The notes beneath the pieces are model-generated. The model saw only the letters and a program-made list of their open reading frames with translations. It was not told where the DNA came from and made no database searches. From NCBI GenBank assembly GCA_047626155.1, contig JBLHRR010000046.1, positions 1-32,989 on the forward strand: DNA of 32,989 bases, written 5' to 3'. Positions 1 to 7,293 of the stretch are shown piece after piece. Source of the DNA: CALGLS01 sp047626155. Its GTDB lineage: Bacteria; Bacteroidota; Bacteroidia; Chitinophagales; Saprospiraceae. Position numbers and translations under genes: made by a program. Position 1 is the stretch's first letter. The number at the start of each line of letters is the position of its first letter.

Positions 1-1417
1 AAGCAGCATCAGTTGGTGCAAACAAAGTGAAAGGACCGTCGCCGCTTAAATCATCATCCAGTTCCGCAGCAATTACAGCCGTTTCCAAAGTGTTGTGTAC
101 CGCACTATTGACTACCACGTCAACAACCGTAGCAGCCGGTGGCAAAATTACAGCATCCAATACATGGACTACGCCATTAGAAGCAGGAATATCTGTAACG
201 ATAACCTGAGCGCCATTGATAAAAACATCATTAGCCGTAATACTCACCTCAATATTTTGTCCCAATAAAGTAGTAGCCACCTGTCCGTCTGTTAAATCGG
301 TAGACAAGACCTCTGCGCCTAAAACGTGATACAAAAGAATACGCGCTAAGTCTCCAGTTGGGTCAGCTAAAAGAGCATTTAGTGCATCTGGATCAATCAA
401 CGCAAAAGCATCATCAGTTGGTGCAAAAACGGTGAAAGGACCATCGCCTGATAAAGGGCCATCTAATCCTGCAGCTATTACAGCTGTTTCCAAGGTCGTG
501 TGTACATCACTTTCAACAATAATATCAACAACAGAAGGAACCGGAGGAACCGGAGGCAAGAGTACTGCATCCAAGACATGTACCACCCCATTAAAGGTTC
601 TGATGTCGCTTATGATTACTTCTGCATCGTTGATAAAAACACCGTCGGTATTGATGGTTACCTCGATATCACTTCCTTCCAATGTCGGAGCGATCATGCC
701 ATTCATCAAATCGCTAGAAAGTACTTCACCGGATACGGTGTGGTATAACAATATACTTGCTAAGTCGCCAGTCGGGTCAGCCAACAAGGTGTTTAGTACA
801 TCTGGATCAATCATAGCAAAAGCAGCATCAGTTGGTGCAAACAAAGTGAAAGGACCGTCGCCGCTTAAATCATCATCCAGTTCCGCAGCAATTACAGCCG
901 TTTCCAAAGTGTTGTGTACCGCACTATTGACTACCACGTCAACAACAGTGGCAGCCGGTGGCAAAATTACAGCATCCAATACATGGACTACGCCATTAGA
1001 AGCAGGAATGTCGGTTACAGATACCTCTGCACCATTGATGAAAACGCCATCAGTCGTAATACTCACATCGATGTTTTGCCCGAGTAGAGTAGTGGCAATT
1101 TGTCCATCCGTTAAACTGGCGGACATTACCTCTGCGCCTAAAACGTGATACAAAAGAATACGCGCTAAGTCTCCAGTTGGGTCAGCTAATAAGTTGGTTA
1201 CTGTGCCCATAGGCAATAAATCAAAAGCATCATCAGTTGGTGCAAAAACGGTGAAAGGACCATCGCCTGACAAAGGGCCATCTAATTCTGCAGCGATAAC
1301 GGCCGCTTCTAAAGTTGTGTGATCATCGCTATTGACAATAACATCTACTACTGTTTGGGAAAAGGCAAACAAGCTAAAGAGCAAAAAGAAAAGAGTAGGA
1401 AGTAATCTGGATTTCAT
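1..1417 (-). CDS. Secreted multi-FAS1 (fasciclin) domain protein, C-terminus beyond left edge
   Basis: The start codon is the ATG whose complement is at 1415-1417, and the frame is open for 472 codons to the window edge, so the 3' end is missing. A signal peptide of about 20 residues ends in AFSQ. Then come four FAS1 domains of about 137 residues each, the fourth partial, with the typical motifs FAPTDxAF, LLADPTGDL, ILLYHVL and NGVVHVLDAVILPP. FAS1 domains in bacterial exported proteins usually mediate adhesion or matrix contact. Two-domain units repeat at an exact 819-bp offset with patches of near identity. The gene lies about 100 bp downstream of a sigma/anti-sigma pair on the same strand, so it may be part of that regulon (inference). 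A C-terminal T9SS sorting domain or lipid anchor would be expected but is outside the window. The domain call is secure; the ligand is unknown. Confidence 0.93.
   Translation of the reverse strand, partial: MKSRLLPTLFFLLFSLFAFSQTVVDVIVNSDDHTTLEAAVIAAELDGPLSGDGPFTVFAPTDDAFDLLPMGTVTNLLADPTGDLARILLYHVLGAEVMSASLTDGQIATTLLGQNIDVSITTDGVFINGAEVSVTDIPASNGVVHVLDAVILPPAATVVDVVVNSAVHNTLETAVIAAELDDDLSGDGPFTLFAPTDAAFAMIDPDVLNTLLADPTGDLASILLYHTVSGEVLSSDLMNGMIAPTLEGSDIEVTINTDGVFINDAEVIISDIRTFNGVVHVLDAVLLPPVPPVPSVVDIIVESDVHTTLETAVIAAGLDGPLSGDGPFTVFAPTDDAFALIDPDALNALLADPTGDLARILLYHVLGAEVLSTDLTDGQVATTLLGQNIEVSITANDVFINGAQVIVTDIPASNGVVHVLDAVILPPAATVVDVVVNSAVHNTLETAVIAAELDDDLSGDGPFTLFAPTDAA
2..1290. repeat. 819-bp-offset internal duplication in the FAS1 gene
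   Basis: Bases 2-190 match 821-1009 with only two differences that I can see (near 128-131). Bases 309-368 match 1128-1187 exactly, and about 400-470 match about 1219-1289 with two or three differences. All share the 819-bp offset (273 codons, two FAS1 domains). Between these patches, for example 191-300 against 1010-1119, the copies are clearly diverged. Confidence 0.85.
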
Positions 1418-1437
1418 GATAATTAATTTTTTCGTTA

Positions 1438-1479
1438 GTTAGTTATGGACATTATAGTCCAATGGATCAGTTAGTTATG
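1438..1479. promoter_or_regulatory. Direct repeat in the leader of the FAS1 gene
   Basis: GTTAGTTATG occurs at 1438-1447 and again at 1470-1479, 32 bp apart (about three helical turns), between the FAS1 start and the end of the upstream gene. A short GGAC/GTCC hairpin (1447-1460) lies between them. This could be an operator or leader element; the function is inferred from position only. I see no good TAnnTTTG element here. Confidence 0.3.
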
Positions 1480-1521
1480 ACTGTCCAAATAAAAGGTTAT
1501 TAAGATTTATTTATAATTGTT

Positions 1522-3036
1522 TTAAGGAAATTTTAAAAGCGCTTTGCTAAAGCCTGCACTCAAATGATGACGGTTTATTTTAGTGTTGTAATCATCTTGT
1601 TTAAAAATAGAATTTATACCGCCGGCATATTCATAATTTACAAAACAGTGTAACCCGTTTCGCAATTGATAACTGGCTCCCAGTCCCAATCGATAATCGT
1701 AATGCCATTGTTTTATATCTGCAGCTTTGAAAGTGGAGGTTCCGGTATCGTCATACCGTATGGCACTATGGTGTGTATCTATAGATTGGATGTTATTGGA
1801 AATTCTGCTCAGGTAATTGATCCCCATTCCTACTTTTACATAGGGACTAAATCTTCCTTTGTGTGCTAAAGGAGCGTATAAAATACTAAGGGGCAAACTG
1901 AAATTACGAATGGTATGTGCCGAATGAAAATCCACTTTCAAATCAACTGGATCATCTCCCAGTTCTTCTGTTCGTTTGAATCGAAACTCCGCCGCAGCTA
2001 AACCATAAGGTGTTGCCAGATCAAGAGCATAGCTATTGTCTGTCTCATCAACTTCCAGTGCTGGATTATAGACTAATTCTGAATTGTGTCCCGAAGAAAT
2101 ATTGATTTGCTCATACTCAGCCCCAGTCTGGAATAAGATTTTTTTGCTAAGCGGAATATTTACATCAATATCAAAGAGGTAGCCGAGCTCATCTGTATAA
2201 TTGAAGTCGGCAGCGGAAAGGTCGGAAGTATATTGTTGGCTGATTTTATGTTGCCAATAAGTAGCTCCCATGCTAACATTGATAAAGAGGTTATTTTTAC
2301 TTTTAAGTTTTTTGATATTTCGATTGCCTGCATCTGCTACAGGAAGCGAAAATTCAAAACTGTTGGAGTTTACTTCAAAATTTGTTGTGTCGAAATTTTG
2401 CTCTTTTTGAATCGAGGGAGCTTGAATCGGAGCAACGGTTATTTCTGAACGATTTGACCTTATTCGTTCTTGCTTCTGCAAAATAGAGGCAATTTCCGCC
2501 GTCGACCTATTGTCTTGTTTTGTGATTGGAAGCACTAAGTCGATCGTAGTACTTTTTGTCTTTACAAAAAGAGGAGGTACCTGAGCTGTGTTTTTATTTT
2601 TTAGCTTGTCTTTTACTATTTGTGTATTATTTTTTTTGTTTGAGGTTGAAACAATATTTCTTTTAGGATACTCTTCAGGAGTGCTTTCTGGAGTTATTGT
2701 ATTATTATTGTTATTTATAAGCTTGGTTGCTGTGTTTTTTGTTGGAACATTATAAATGCTAGTATTACTCTTTTGCTCACTTATTTGTGACGAAACTGCT
2801 TGATCAGCCAGAGAGGTTCTATTCGTTACTGTACTTTTCAATGCATAAAAAGCCATAAAGCTAACAATAACAATACTTGCTCCCCAAAGTAGCCAAGCTG
2901 CAAAGCGAAACTTCTTTTTGCGAACAGTCTCCTCAGCAATTTCCTCCCAGACCTTATCATCCGGATTGTTCCAGCTCTCCATTGGGAGATCATCGCTGTT
3001 GAAGCGATCTTTCCATATGTCGTCCATTCTATCCAT
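1522..3036 (-). CDS. Putative dual-membrane-spanning anti-sigma factor (inner-membrane helix plus outer-membrane barrel)
   Basis: The 504-residue protein has an acidic, Trp-containing cytoplasmic segment (about 1-42), a basic RKKKFRF stop, and one transmembrane helix (about 46-66). About 180 residues of Asn/Thr/Lys/Gln-rich linker follow (68-248). The C-terminal half (about 249-504) has alternating amphipathic strands typical of PorT/outer-membrane beta-barrel proteins of Bacteroidota (for example FINVSMGATYW and YRLGLGASYQL). The start overlaps the stop of the ECF sigma gene by 8 bp (ATGGATAG), implying coupled translation and a sigma/anti-sigma pair. The arrangement matches the dual-membrane anti-sigma (Dma) type reported in Bacteroides thetaiotaomicron, where one chain reaches from cytoplasm to outer membrane. 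Membership rests on architecture, not alignment. It could instead be a barrel protein with an uncleaved anchor, but the sigma overlap argues against that. Confidence 0.72.
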   Translation of the reverse strand: MDRMDDIWKDRFNSDDLPMESWNNPDDKVWEEIAEETVRKKKFRFAAWLLWGASIVIVSFMAFYALKSTVTNRTSLADQAVSSQISEQKSNTSIYNVPTKNTATKLINNNNNTITPESTPEEYPKRNIVSTSNKKNNTQIVKDKLKNKNTAQVPPLFVKTKSTTIDLVLPITKQDNRSTAEIASILQKQERIRSNRSEITVAPIQAPSIQKEQNFDTTNFEVNSNSFEFSLPVADAGNRNIKKLKSKNNLFINVSMGATYWQHKISQQYTSDLSAADFNYTDELGYLFDIDVNIPLSKKILFQTGAEYEQINISSGHNSELVYNPALEVDETDNSYALDLATPYGLAAAEFRFKRTEELGDDPVDLKVDFHSAHTIRNFSLPLSILYAPLAHKGRFSPYVKVGMGINYLSRISNNIQSIDTHHSAIRYDDTGTSTFKAADIKQWHYDYRLGLGASYQLRNGLHCFVNYEYAGGINSIFKQDDYNTKINRHHLSAGFSKALLKFP

Positions 3037-3583
3037 AATGGTGCTGTTGTTGGTTAATAATAATTTTCTTTTGCAGTAAATTTCGAGCTTTCATCAATTG
3101 CGACTTAGAAGTGCTGATGGAAATATTCAATTGTTCCGCAATTTCCTTGTGAGCGAAACCATCAATAACATATAAATTAAAAATGGTTCGATATCCTGTA
3201 GGTAGTTTTTGAATGAGCCCTAGCATTTCTTTCAAAGACAATTTGGATAAGGCATTGCTTTGCTGATTTTCCAAGTGATTCGCTTCGGTCAAACTGACAA
3301 GATACAGCGTTCCCTTTCGAAGATCCATTAAGCAAGTATTGATGGTTACTCGCTTCATCCAGGTATATAGTGCACCTTTCTTGTCATCAAATTTAGCAAG
3401 ATTCTTATAGATGTTAATGAATGTCTCTTGTAAATAATCTTGCGCACATTCCCGGTTTTTCGCGTATCGCAAACAAACCGTAAATAAGTTGTTGCTATAC
3501 AAATCATACAACTGCTTGAAAGCGGCTTCATTTCCTGAAGCGGCCTTTCTGGCAAGAATTATATGTTGATTTGCTTTGTCCAA
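3029..3583 (-). CDS. ECF (sigma-70 family) RNA polymerase sigma factor
   Basis: The 184-residue protein has the two-domain ECF layout. Region 2 covers about residues 18-90, with the DYLQETFINIYKNL helix and the WMKRVTINTCLMDLRK segment. Region 4 covers about 118-175, with LPTGYRTIFNLYVIDG and the helix-turn-helix HKEIAEQLNISISTSKSQL. It directs polymerase to a set of promoters when released by its anti-sigma partner, which is almost certainly the overlapping downstream gene. The ATG at 3583 gives a normal N-terminus. Upstream there is only a weak TAnnTTTG-like sequence (TGATTTTG, complement of 3606-3613). Its likely targets are its own operon and perhaps the FAS1 gene (inference). Confidence 0.93.
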   Translation of the reverse strand: MDKANQHIILARKAASGNEAAFKQLYDLYSNNLFTVCLRYAKNRECAQDYLQETFINIYKNLAKFDDKKGALYTWMKRVTINTCLMDLRKGTLYLVSLTEANHLENQQSNALSKLSLKEMLGLIQKLPTGYRTIFNLYVIDGFAHKEIAEQLNISISTSKSQLMKARNLLQKKIIINQQQHHYG

Positions 3584-3736
3584 TTGGTACGTTTTAACGG
3601 CGTTACAAAATCATATATGCAAGGCAGGATAGATTGGTTGCCTGGGGTATTATTTTTTTCTGTTTTTTAGGATTTTTGAACGGGAGATGAACTCCTATGC
3701 TTCAAATCTGCTTTCATAAGGGAAACATTGGATAGC

Positions 3737-3779
3737 TTGTTTTGTTTAATATATTAAACCATTTCATTAAACAAAACAA
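3737..3779. repeat. 14-bp perfect inverted repeat with nested 16-bp palindrome
   Basis: TTGTTTTGTTTAAT (3737-3750) is perfectly complementary to ATTAAACAAAACAA (3766-3779), with a 15-base loop. The left arm also forms the palindrome GTTTAATATATTAAAC (3744-3759) with the loop. There are thus three GTTTAAT-type half sites that can pair in two alternative ways. It lies about 155 bp upstream of the ECF sigma start. It could be an operator with alternative dimer spacing or a switching RNA hairpin; no U-tract follows, so it is not a standard terminator. Confidence 0.75.
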
Positions 3780-4008
3780 TTATGGTAGGAATGAAGTAAT
3801 AGGGGAAATAGAGCTATACGGCTTCAAGCGTTGTTGTTTATGAAGTGCTTAGAGGAAAGATAAGTATCTGTTTTAGTGGTAGCTAGTTCGCTATTGAACC
3901 TGAATTTCTAAGTCTGGAAGGCTTTATCGAAATCATTACCTTTGTTCATAAGAAGACGATACCCCTAACCCCCTTTCAATAGGAAGGCCATATTATTCGT
4001 TACTTTGC

Positions 4009-4016
4009 TACCTTTG
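4009..4016 (+). promoter_or_regulatory. Candidate Bacteroidota -7 element (TACCTTTG) for the lipoprotein gene
   Basis: TACCTTTG fits the TAnnTTTG consensus exactly and would give a leader of about 120 bases before the TTG start at 4142. I see no convincing TTG-type -33 element at the right distance, so this is a weak call. Confidence 0.3.
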
Positions 4017-4141
4017 TAAATTAGGCGATTAGAGCTACGATAGTCAGTTGCCTTAAGTAGCAATCCCGTTCGACAAGCTTAACGGTTATTTCCACCATCA
4101 GTACGTTCACTTAATTTTCAACTTTTAATTAAATAGACATT

Positions 4142-4900
4142 TTGAAAAAATACATCCCAATATTTCTCTTTCTCTTCTCTGTAATGTCTTGCAAAAACGA
4201 CGACGACCAAACCACCGACCTCCTTAATCTCGCAGACCACATCCAAGAATACGAAACCCACCTCTCCGACGAAGTCATCGCTTGCTCCGCTGGAAGACCA
4301 GATGGGCTTGATGGCCAGCCAGAATTTCCAACAAGTACATTCTTCCTTCCTAAATCAGGAGCCACAGACTTCAAGTATTTCGAAACAGAAAACCTAGGCG
4401 ACTCCCTCGACTTCTCTAAATACATCGAAAAAGATTTGTCCTTTTCCCCCGTCTTTAATGGCTATTTACAAAAGTTTAATAACAACACATTCACAGGAGA
4501 GCGGATGGCTGTGGTTACCTACCAGCGCGATGGCGCTTTACATAGCTCAACTCCAATACGACTCAAAGTAAACCCCAAGCCCACGGAATTGAATCCATCA
4601 CTGTTGACGATAACGCCAGACGGTATAAACCCAGGTTTTAGTTGGGAAGATGGAACCATAGCAGAAAACGTCATCTATTTCCAAGTGATCTCTGATGCCG
4701 ACGGGAATCTAATCTCCGGAACCTATACCATTGAAAAGCAATTTACTTTTTATAATTTGGACAATGTCGTTTTAAATATTGCAGATCAGAATCCGGCCCC
4801 GGTCTTAGAAGCGAATACCAGTTATCAATTTACGATGATGGCGGTTAGTGAAGACAATTGGGTGAACCTGTTGCTTGAGCAAGCGTTTATGACGGAGTAA
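4142..4900 (+). CDS. Exported lipoprotein of unknown function, TTG start
   Basis: The 252-residue product begins MKKY, followed by a hydrophobic stretch and a lipobox ending VMSC (lipidated Cys17), then an acidic CKNDDDQ segment. That layout is typical of outer-membrane lipoproteins in Bacteroidota. The start must be TTG at 4142: an in-frame stop lies at 4130-4132 with no ATG between, and the next Met (Met15) is inside the lipobox. The C-terminal half (about 140-252) has beta-sandwich-like character reminiscent of fibronectin type III domains (FSWEDG, YQFTMMAVSED), but I cannot assign a family. The first 120 bases are rich in C (38 C against 12 G by my count), unlike the end of the gene. It is followed after 90 bp by a small cytoplasmic protein gene on the same strand. 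Confidence 0.8.
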   Translation: MKKYIPIFLFLFSVMSCKNDDDQTTDLLNLADHIQEYETHLSDEVIACSAGRPDGLDGQPEFPTSTFFLPKSGATDFKYFETENLGDSLDFSKYIEKDLSFSPVFNGYLQKFNNNTFTGERMAVVTYQRDGALHSSTPIRLKVNPKPTELNPSLLTITPDGINPGFSWEDGTIAENVIYFQVISDADGNLISGTYTIEKQFTFYNLDNVVLNIADQNPAPVLEANTSYQFTMMAVSEDNWVNLLLEQAFMTE

Positions 4901-4990
4901 GTTCATCGAGATGTAGCTCCCCTTTATGAGCTGGGGGTTTCATCGCCATACTTTAAAGAAATAATTTTTCCACAACTCACACCAAGCAGC

Positions 4991-5470
4991 ATGAAAGCCG
5001 TCACGGTCAAAGAATTAAAAACAGAGCTTAGTACCCGCGCTCCAAAAGAATTGTTAGAAATTTGCTTACGACTTTCCAAATTTAAAAAGGAAAACAAAGA
5101 GCTGCTGACTTATCTCTTGTTTGAAGCAGATGAGGAGGCGGATTATATTGCTTCTGTGAAGGGCGAAATTGATACCCACTTCGAAGCGATTAATACGAAG
5201 AGTTTTTATTTCATTAAAAAGAGCATTCGTAAAACTTTACGGGAGATAAAGAAATTTGTCCGCTATTCCCAGAAGAAACAAACGGAGGTAGAATTGCTCC
5301 TTTATTTTTGTGGTAAACTCTATGCTTTTACGCCTTCCGTTAAACGAAATACTTCGATGGTTAATTTATATAACCGGCAGTTGGATATGATTGAAAAGGC
5401 TATAGAGAAATTGCATGAAGATTTGCAATATGATTATGGGGTAGAGCTGAGTGAATTGCGGCGTATGTGA
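4991..5470 (+). CDS. Small conserved hypothetical cytoplasmic protein
   Basis: The 159-residue, Lys/Glu-rich, all-helical protein has no signal peptide or membrane segment. It begins MKAVTVKELKTEL and contains LEICLRLSKFKKENKELLTYLLF, a pattern I associate with a conserved Bacteroidota hypothetical family of unknown role. The internal segment FIKKSIRKTLREIKKFVRYS is strongly basic and could contact nucleic acid or protein (inference). The ATG at 4991 is the natural start. The gene converges with the TPR kinase gene across only 23 bp, with no hairpin visible between them. Confidence 0.75.
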   Translation: MKAVTVKELKTELSTRAPKELLEICLRLSKFKKENKELLTYLLFEADEEADYIASVKGEIDTHFEAINTKSFYFIKKSIRKTLREIKKFVRYSQKKQTEVELLLYFCGKLYAFTPSVKRNTSMVNLYNRQLDMIEKAIEKLHEDLQYDYGVELSELRRM

Positions 5471-5493
5471 GGAGAATGAAAAGCCCTTACAAC

Positions 5494-7248
5494 TTACCTC
5501 CTCGGGACCGTAAATACAAAAGTCGTCCCTCCCGCTTCATTATTGGCAATAGAAATTTCGCCACCATAAGTATTGATAATTTGCTTACAGATTGCCAGCC
5601 CCATTCCGGTGCCTGCGTATTTGGTTTTGTCGAGTTGCTTGAATAGTTGAAAGACTTGTTCGTGGTATTCTGTTTTAATGCCAATGCCATTATCAATGAC
5701 TTCAAAAGTAAATTCCGAGGCATTTTTCGTTACATTTATTTGAACGTGACAATTTCGGTCCGCGCTCGAAAATTTAAGTGCATTTTTAATCAGGTGTTCC
5801 AGTATGGTGCTCAGGTGATTTTTGCTGATCGGGACTTGAGGTAACTCATCATACTCAATAGTGCAGCTTTTCTCTTCGATGGCTTTTCCGTGTCTAAAAC
5901 AAATTTCAGAAAGCAATAAATTGACATTGCAAGTAGATTTTTCGTTTACGACAACCACATCAATATACTTCAAAAGTGCGTCAAGCATCTCATGCATTTT
6001 TTTAGAATTGTCGAGCACAAAATCTAAATAATACTTGTTTTCTTTGTCCACCTTTTCGCCATAATTGTTAGTGAATAAACCAATGAAGTTTGAAATGTTA
6101 TTTAAAGGTGTTTTTAAGTCATGAGCTACGATGTAGGCAAATTGTTCTATTTGCTCCTTCTTTAACTGCATGTCTCGGTTTCGATTCTCCAAAACTAAAA
6201 TCTCCATTTCCTTATTTTCTAACACTCTAGCTACATTGGCTGATTTTATTTTGGATTTATCATCAGTATTGTACTTCATTAAAGTTTTACTGTGGGTCAA
6301 TGCAGCTTTATAGTCACCGGATTCTTCACAAACTTCAACCATTTTAGCGAGCCACTTTTTCTTTTCATCATTCAACTGGTGCTCAGAACAGAATTGGATG
6401 CCTTGCTCAAATAATTCTTTGAAGCTATTGATTTCACTATTATGTAAAACCAATTCTCCTTTTAATAAACCAACTTGTGAACGACAGCCATGTAGATTTG
6501 AACTAGAAGACCGGTAGTCTATTTCATCAATAAGTTCAGGAATGAGGTCCAGATCACCAGATTTTAAATAAGTTTGAGCCAGGCCAATCATGGTATAAGA
6601 ATAAATAAAATTGACCGCCATTGGGCTTTCAGATACCTTATAAGCAGTTTGGCAGGTCTTCATACCCAATTTGTAGTACGTGATCGCTTCTTCGTATTTT
6701 TCTTGTTCATAATACAAAGCCCCATAATTTTCATAGACAAAAGCCAGGGTATGAAGGTCTTCGTTCTGTTTACAAATTTCCTCTGCTTTTATCAAATAGG
6801 AGAGTGCTTTATCATGCTGGTCAATAGCCACATACATACTGGCAATGTTGCTATGTAAAGGGCAGGTATTTACCGGATTTTTTAGACTCAAGCTTTTAAA
6901 AGAATAATCCAGAGCCGTAATAGGGTCGTTGAAGTTGTCGGCATATAGACAGCCAAATTCCCTATAGATATTGGACAGCCTGATGTTGTCATGTCGAAAA
7001 TGCTTATTTAGTAAACGGTAAGCCTTGTTGAGATGTTCAATACTCTCAAAAGCTTTGCCTTGTCTGCGGTAGGTTCGCGCAATAAAGAAAAGTACATCAC
7101 AATGGAGTATATGATCGGCTTCTTCCTCTGCCTGAATCATAGCAGAAGTAGCAATAATCAGTGCCTCTTTTACAGAAACTTCTTTTTCTCTCTTAGCCTG
7201 ATCGAAAAGCTCTGCGGCACTTACAAGGGTAGAGTTTGGCGTTTGCAT
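5494..7248 (-). CDS. Cytoplasmic TPR-containing sensor histidine kinase
   Basis: The 584-residue protein lacks a signal peptide and transmembrane helices. Residues about 10-330 are helical tetratricopeptide repeats (for example DKALSYLIKAEEI and YEEAITYYKLGMKT). A short coiled coil leads to the HisKA domain with the phospho-acceptor His376 in AHDLKTPL. The HATPase domain follows with the N-box LEHLIKNALKFS (about 481-492), the G1 box DNGIGI (about 516) and the G2 box GTGMGLAICKQI (about 543). It should autophosphorylate in response to a protein or peptide bound by the TPRs. It carries no receiver domain. The gene starts 45 bp after the propeller kinase gene in the same direction, so the two kinases and the LytTR regulator upstream are probably one operon and share that regulator. 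Confidence 0.92.
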   Translation of the reverse strand: MQTPNSTLVSAAELFDQAKREKEVSVKEALIIATSAMIQAEEEADHILHCDVLFFIARTYRRQGKAFESIEHLNKAYRLLNKHFRHDNIRLSNIYREFGCLYADNFNDPITALDYSFKSLSLKNPVNTCPLHSNIASMYVAIDQHDKALSYLIKAEEICKQNEDLHTLAFVYENYGALYYEQEKYEEAITYYKLGMKTCQTAYKVSESPMAVNFIYSYTMIGLAQTYLKSGDLDLIPELIDEIDYRSSSSNLHGCRSQVGLLKGELVLHNSEINSFKELFEQGIQFCSEHQLNDEKKKWLAKMVEVCEESGDYKAALTHSKTLMKYNTDDKSKIKSANVARVLENKEMEILVLENRNRDMQLKKEQIEQFAYIVAHDLKTPLNNISNFIGLFTNNYGEKVDKENKYYLDFVLDNSKKMHEMLDALLKYIDVVVVNEKSTCNVNLLLSEICFRHGKAIEEKSCTIEYDELPQVPISKNHLSTILEHLIKNALKFSSADRNCHVQINVTKNASEFTFEVIDNGIGIKTEYHEQVFQLFKQLDKTKYAGTGMGLAICKQIINTYGGEISIANNEAGGTTFVFTVPRR

Positions 7249-7293
7249 TTCATATCGAACGGATTACTACTCAAAAAGATGCAGATTGTTCGT

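Larger units (their letters stand above)
3584..4141. other. Gene-free intergenic region with regulatory-looking repeats
   Basis: No credible coding region lies in these 558 bases between the divergent sigma gene and lipoprotein gene. The stretch holds a 14-bp inverted repeat (3737-3779), two TACCTTTG motifs (3937-3944 and 4009-4016) that match the Bacteroidota -7 element, and a small hairpin with CCGTT/AACGG arms around 4066-4085. Nothing else stands out. Confidence 0.7.

Noticed and set aside
432..1148. Long open frame on the plus strand over the FAS1 gene (238 codons)
   Set aside because: It is antisense to a clear FAS1 domain protein and mirrors its repeats; its Ser/Thr/Pro-rich translation shows no domain.
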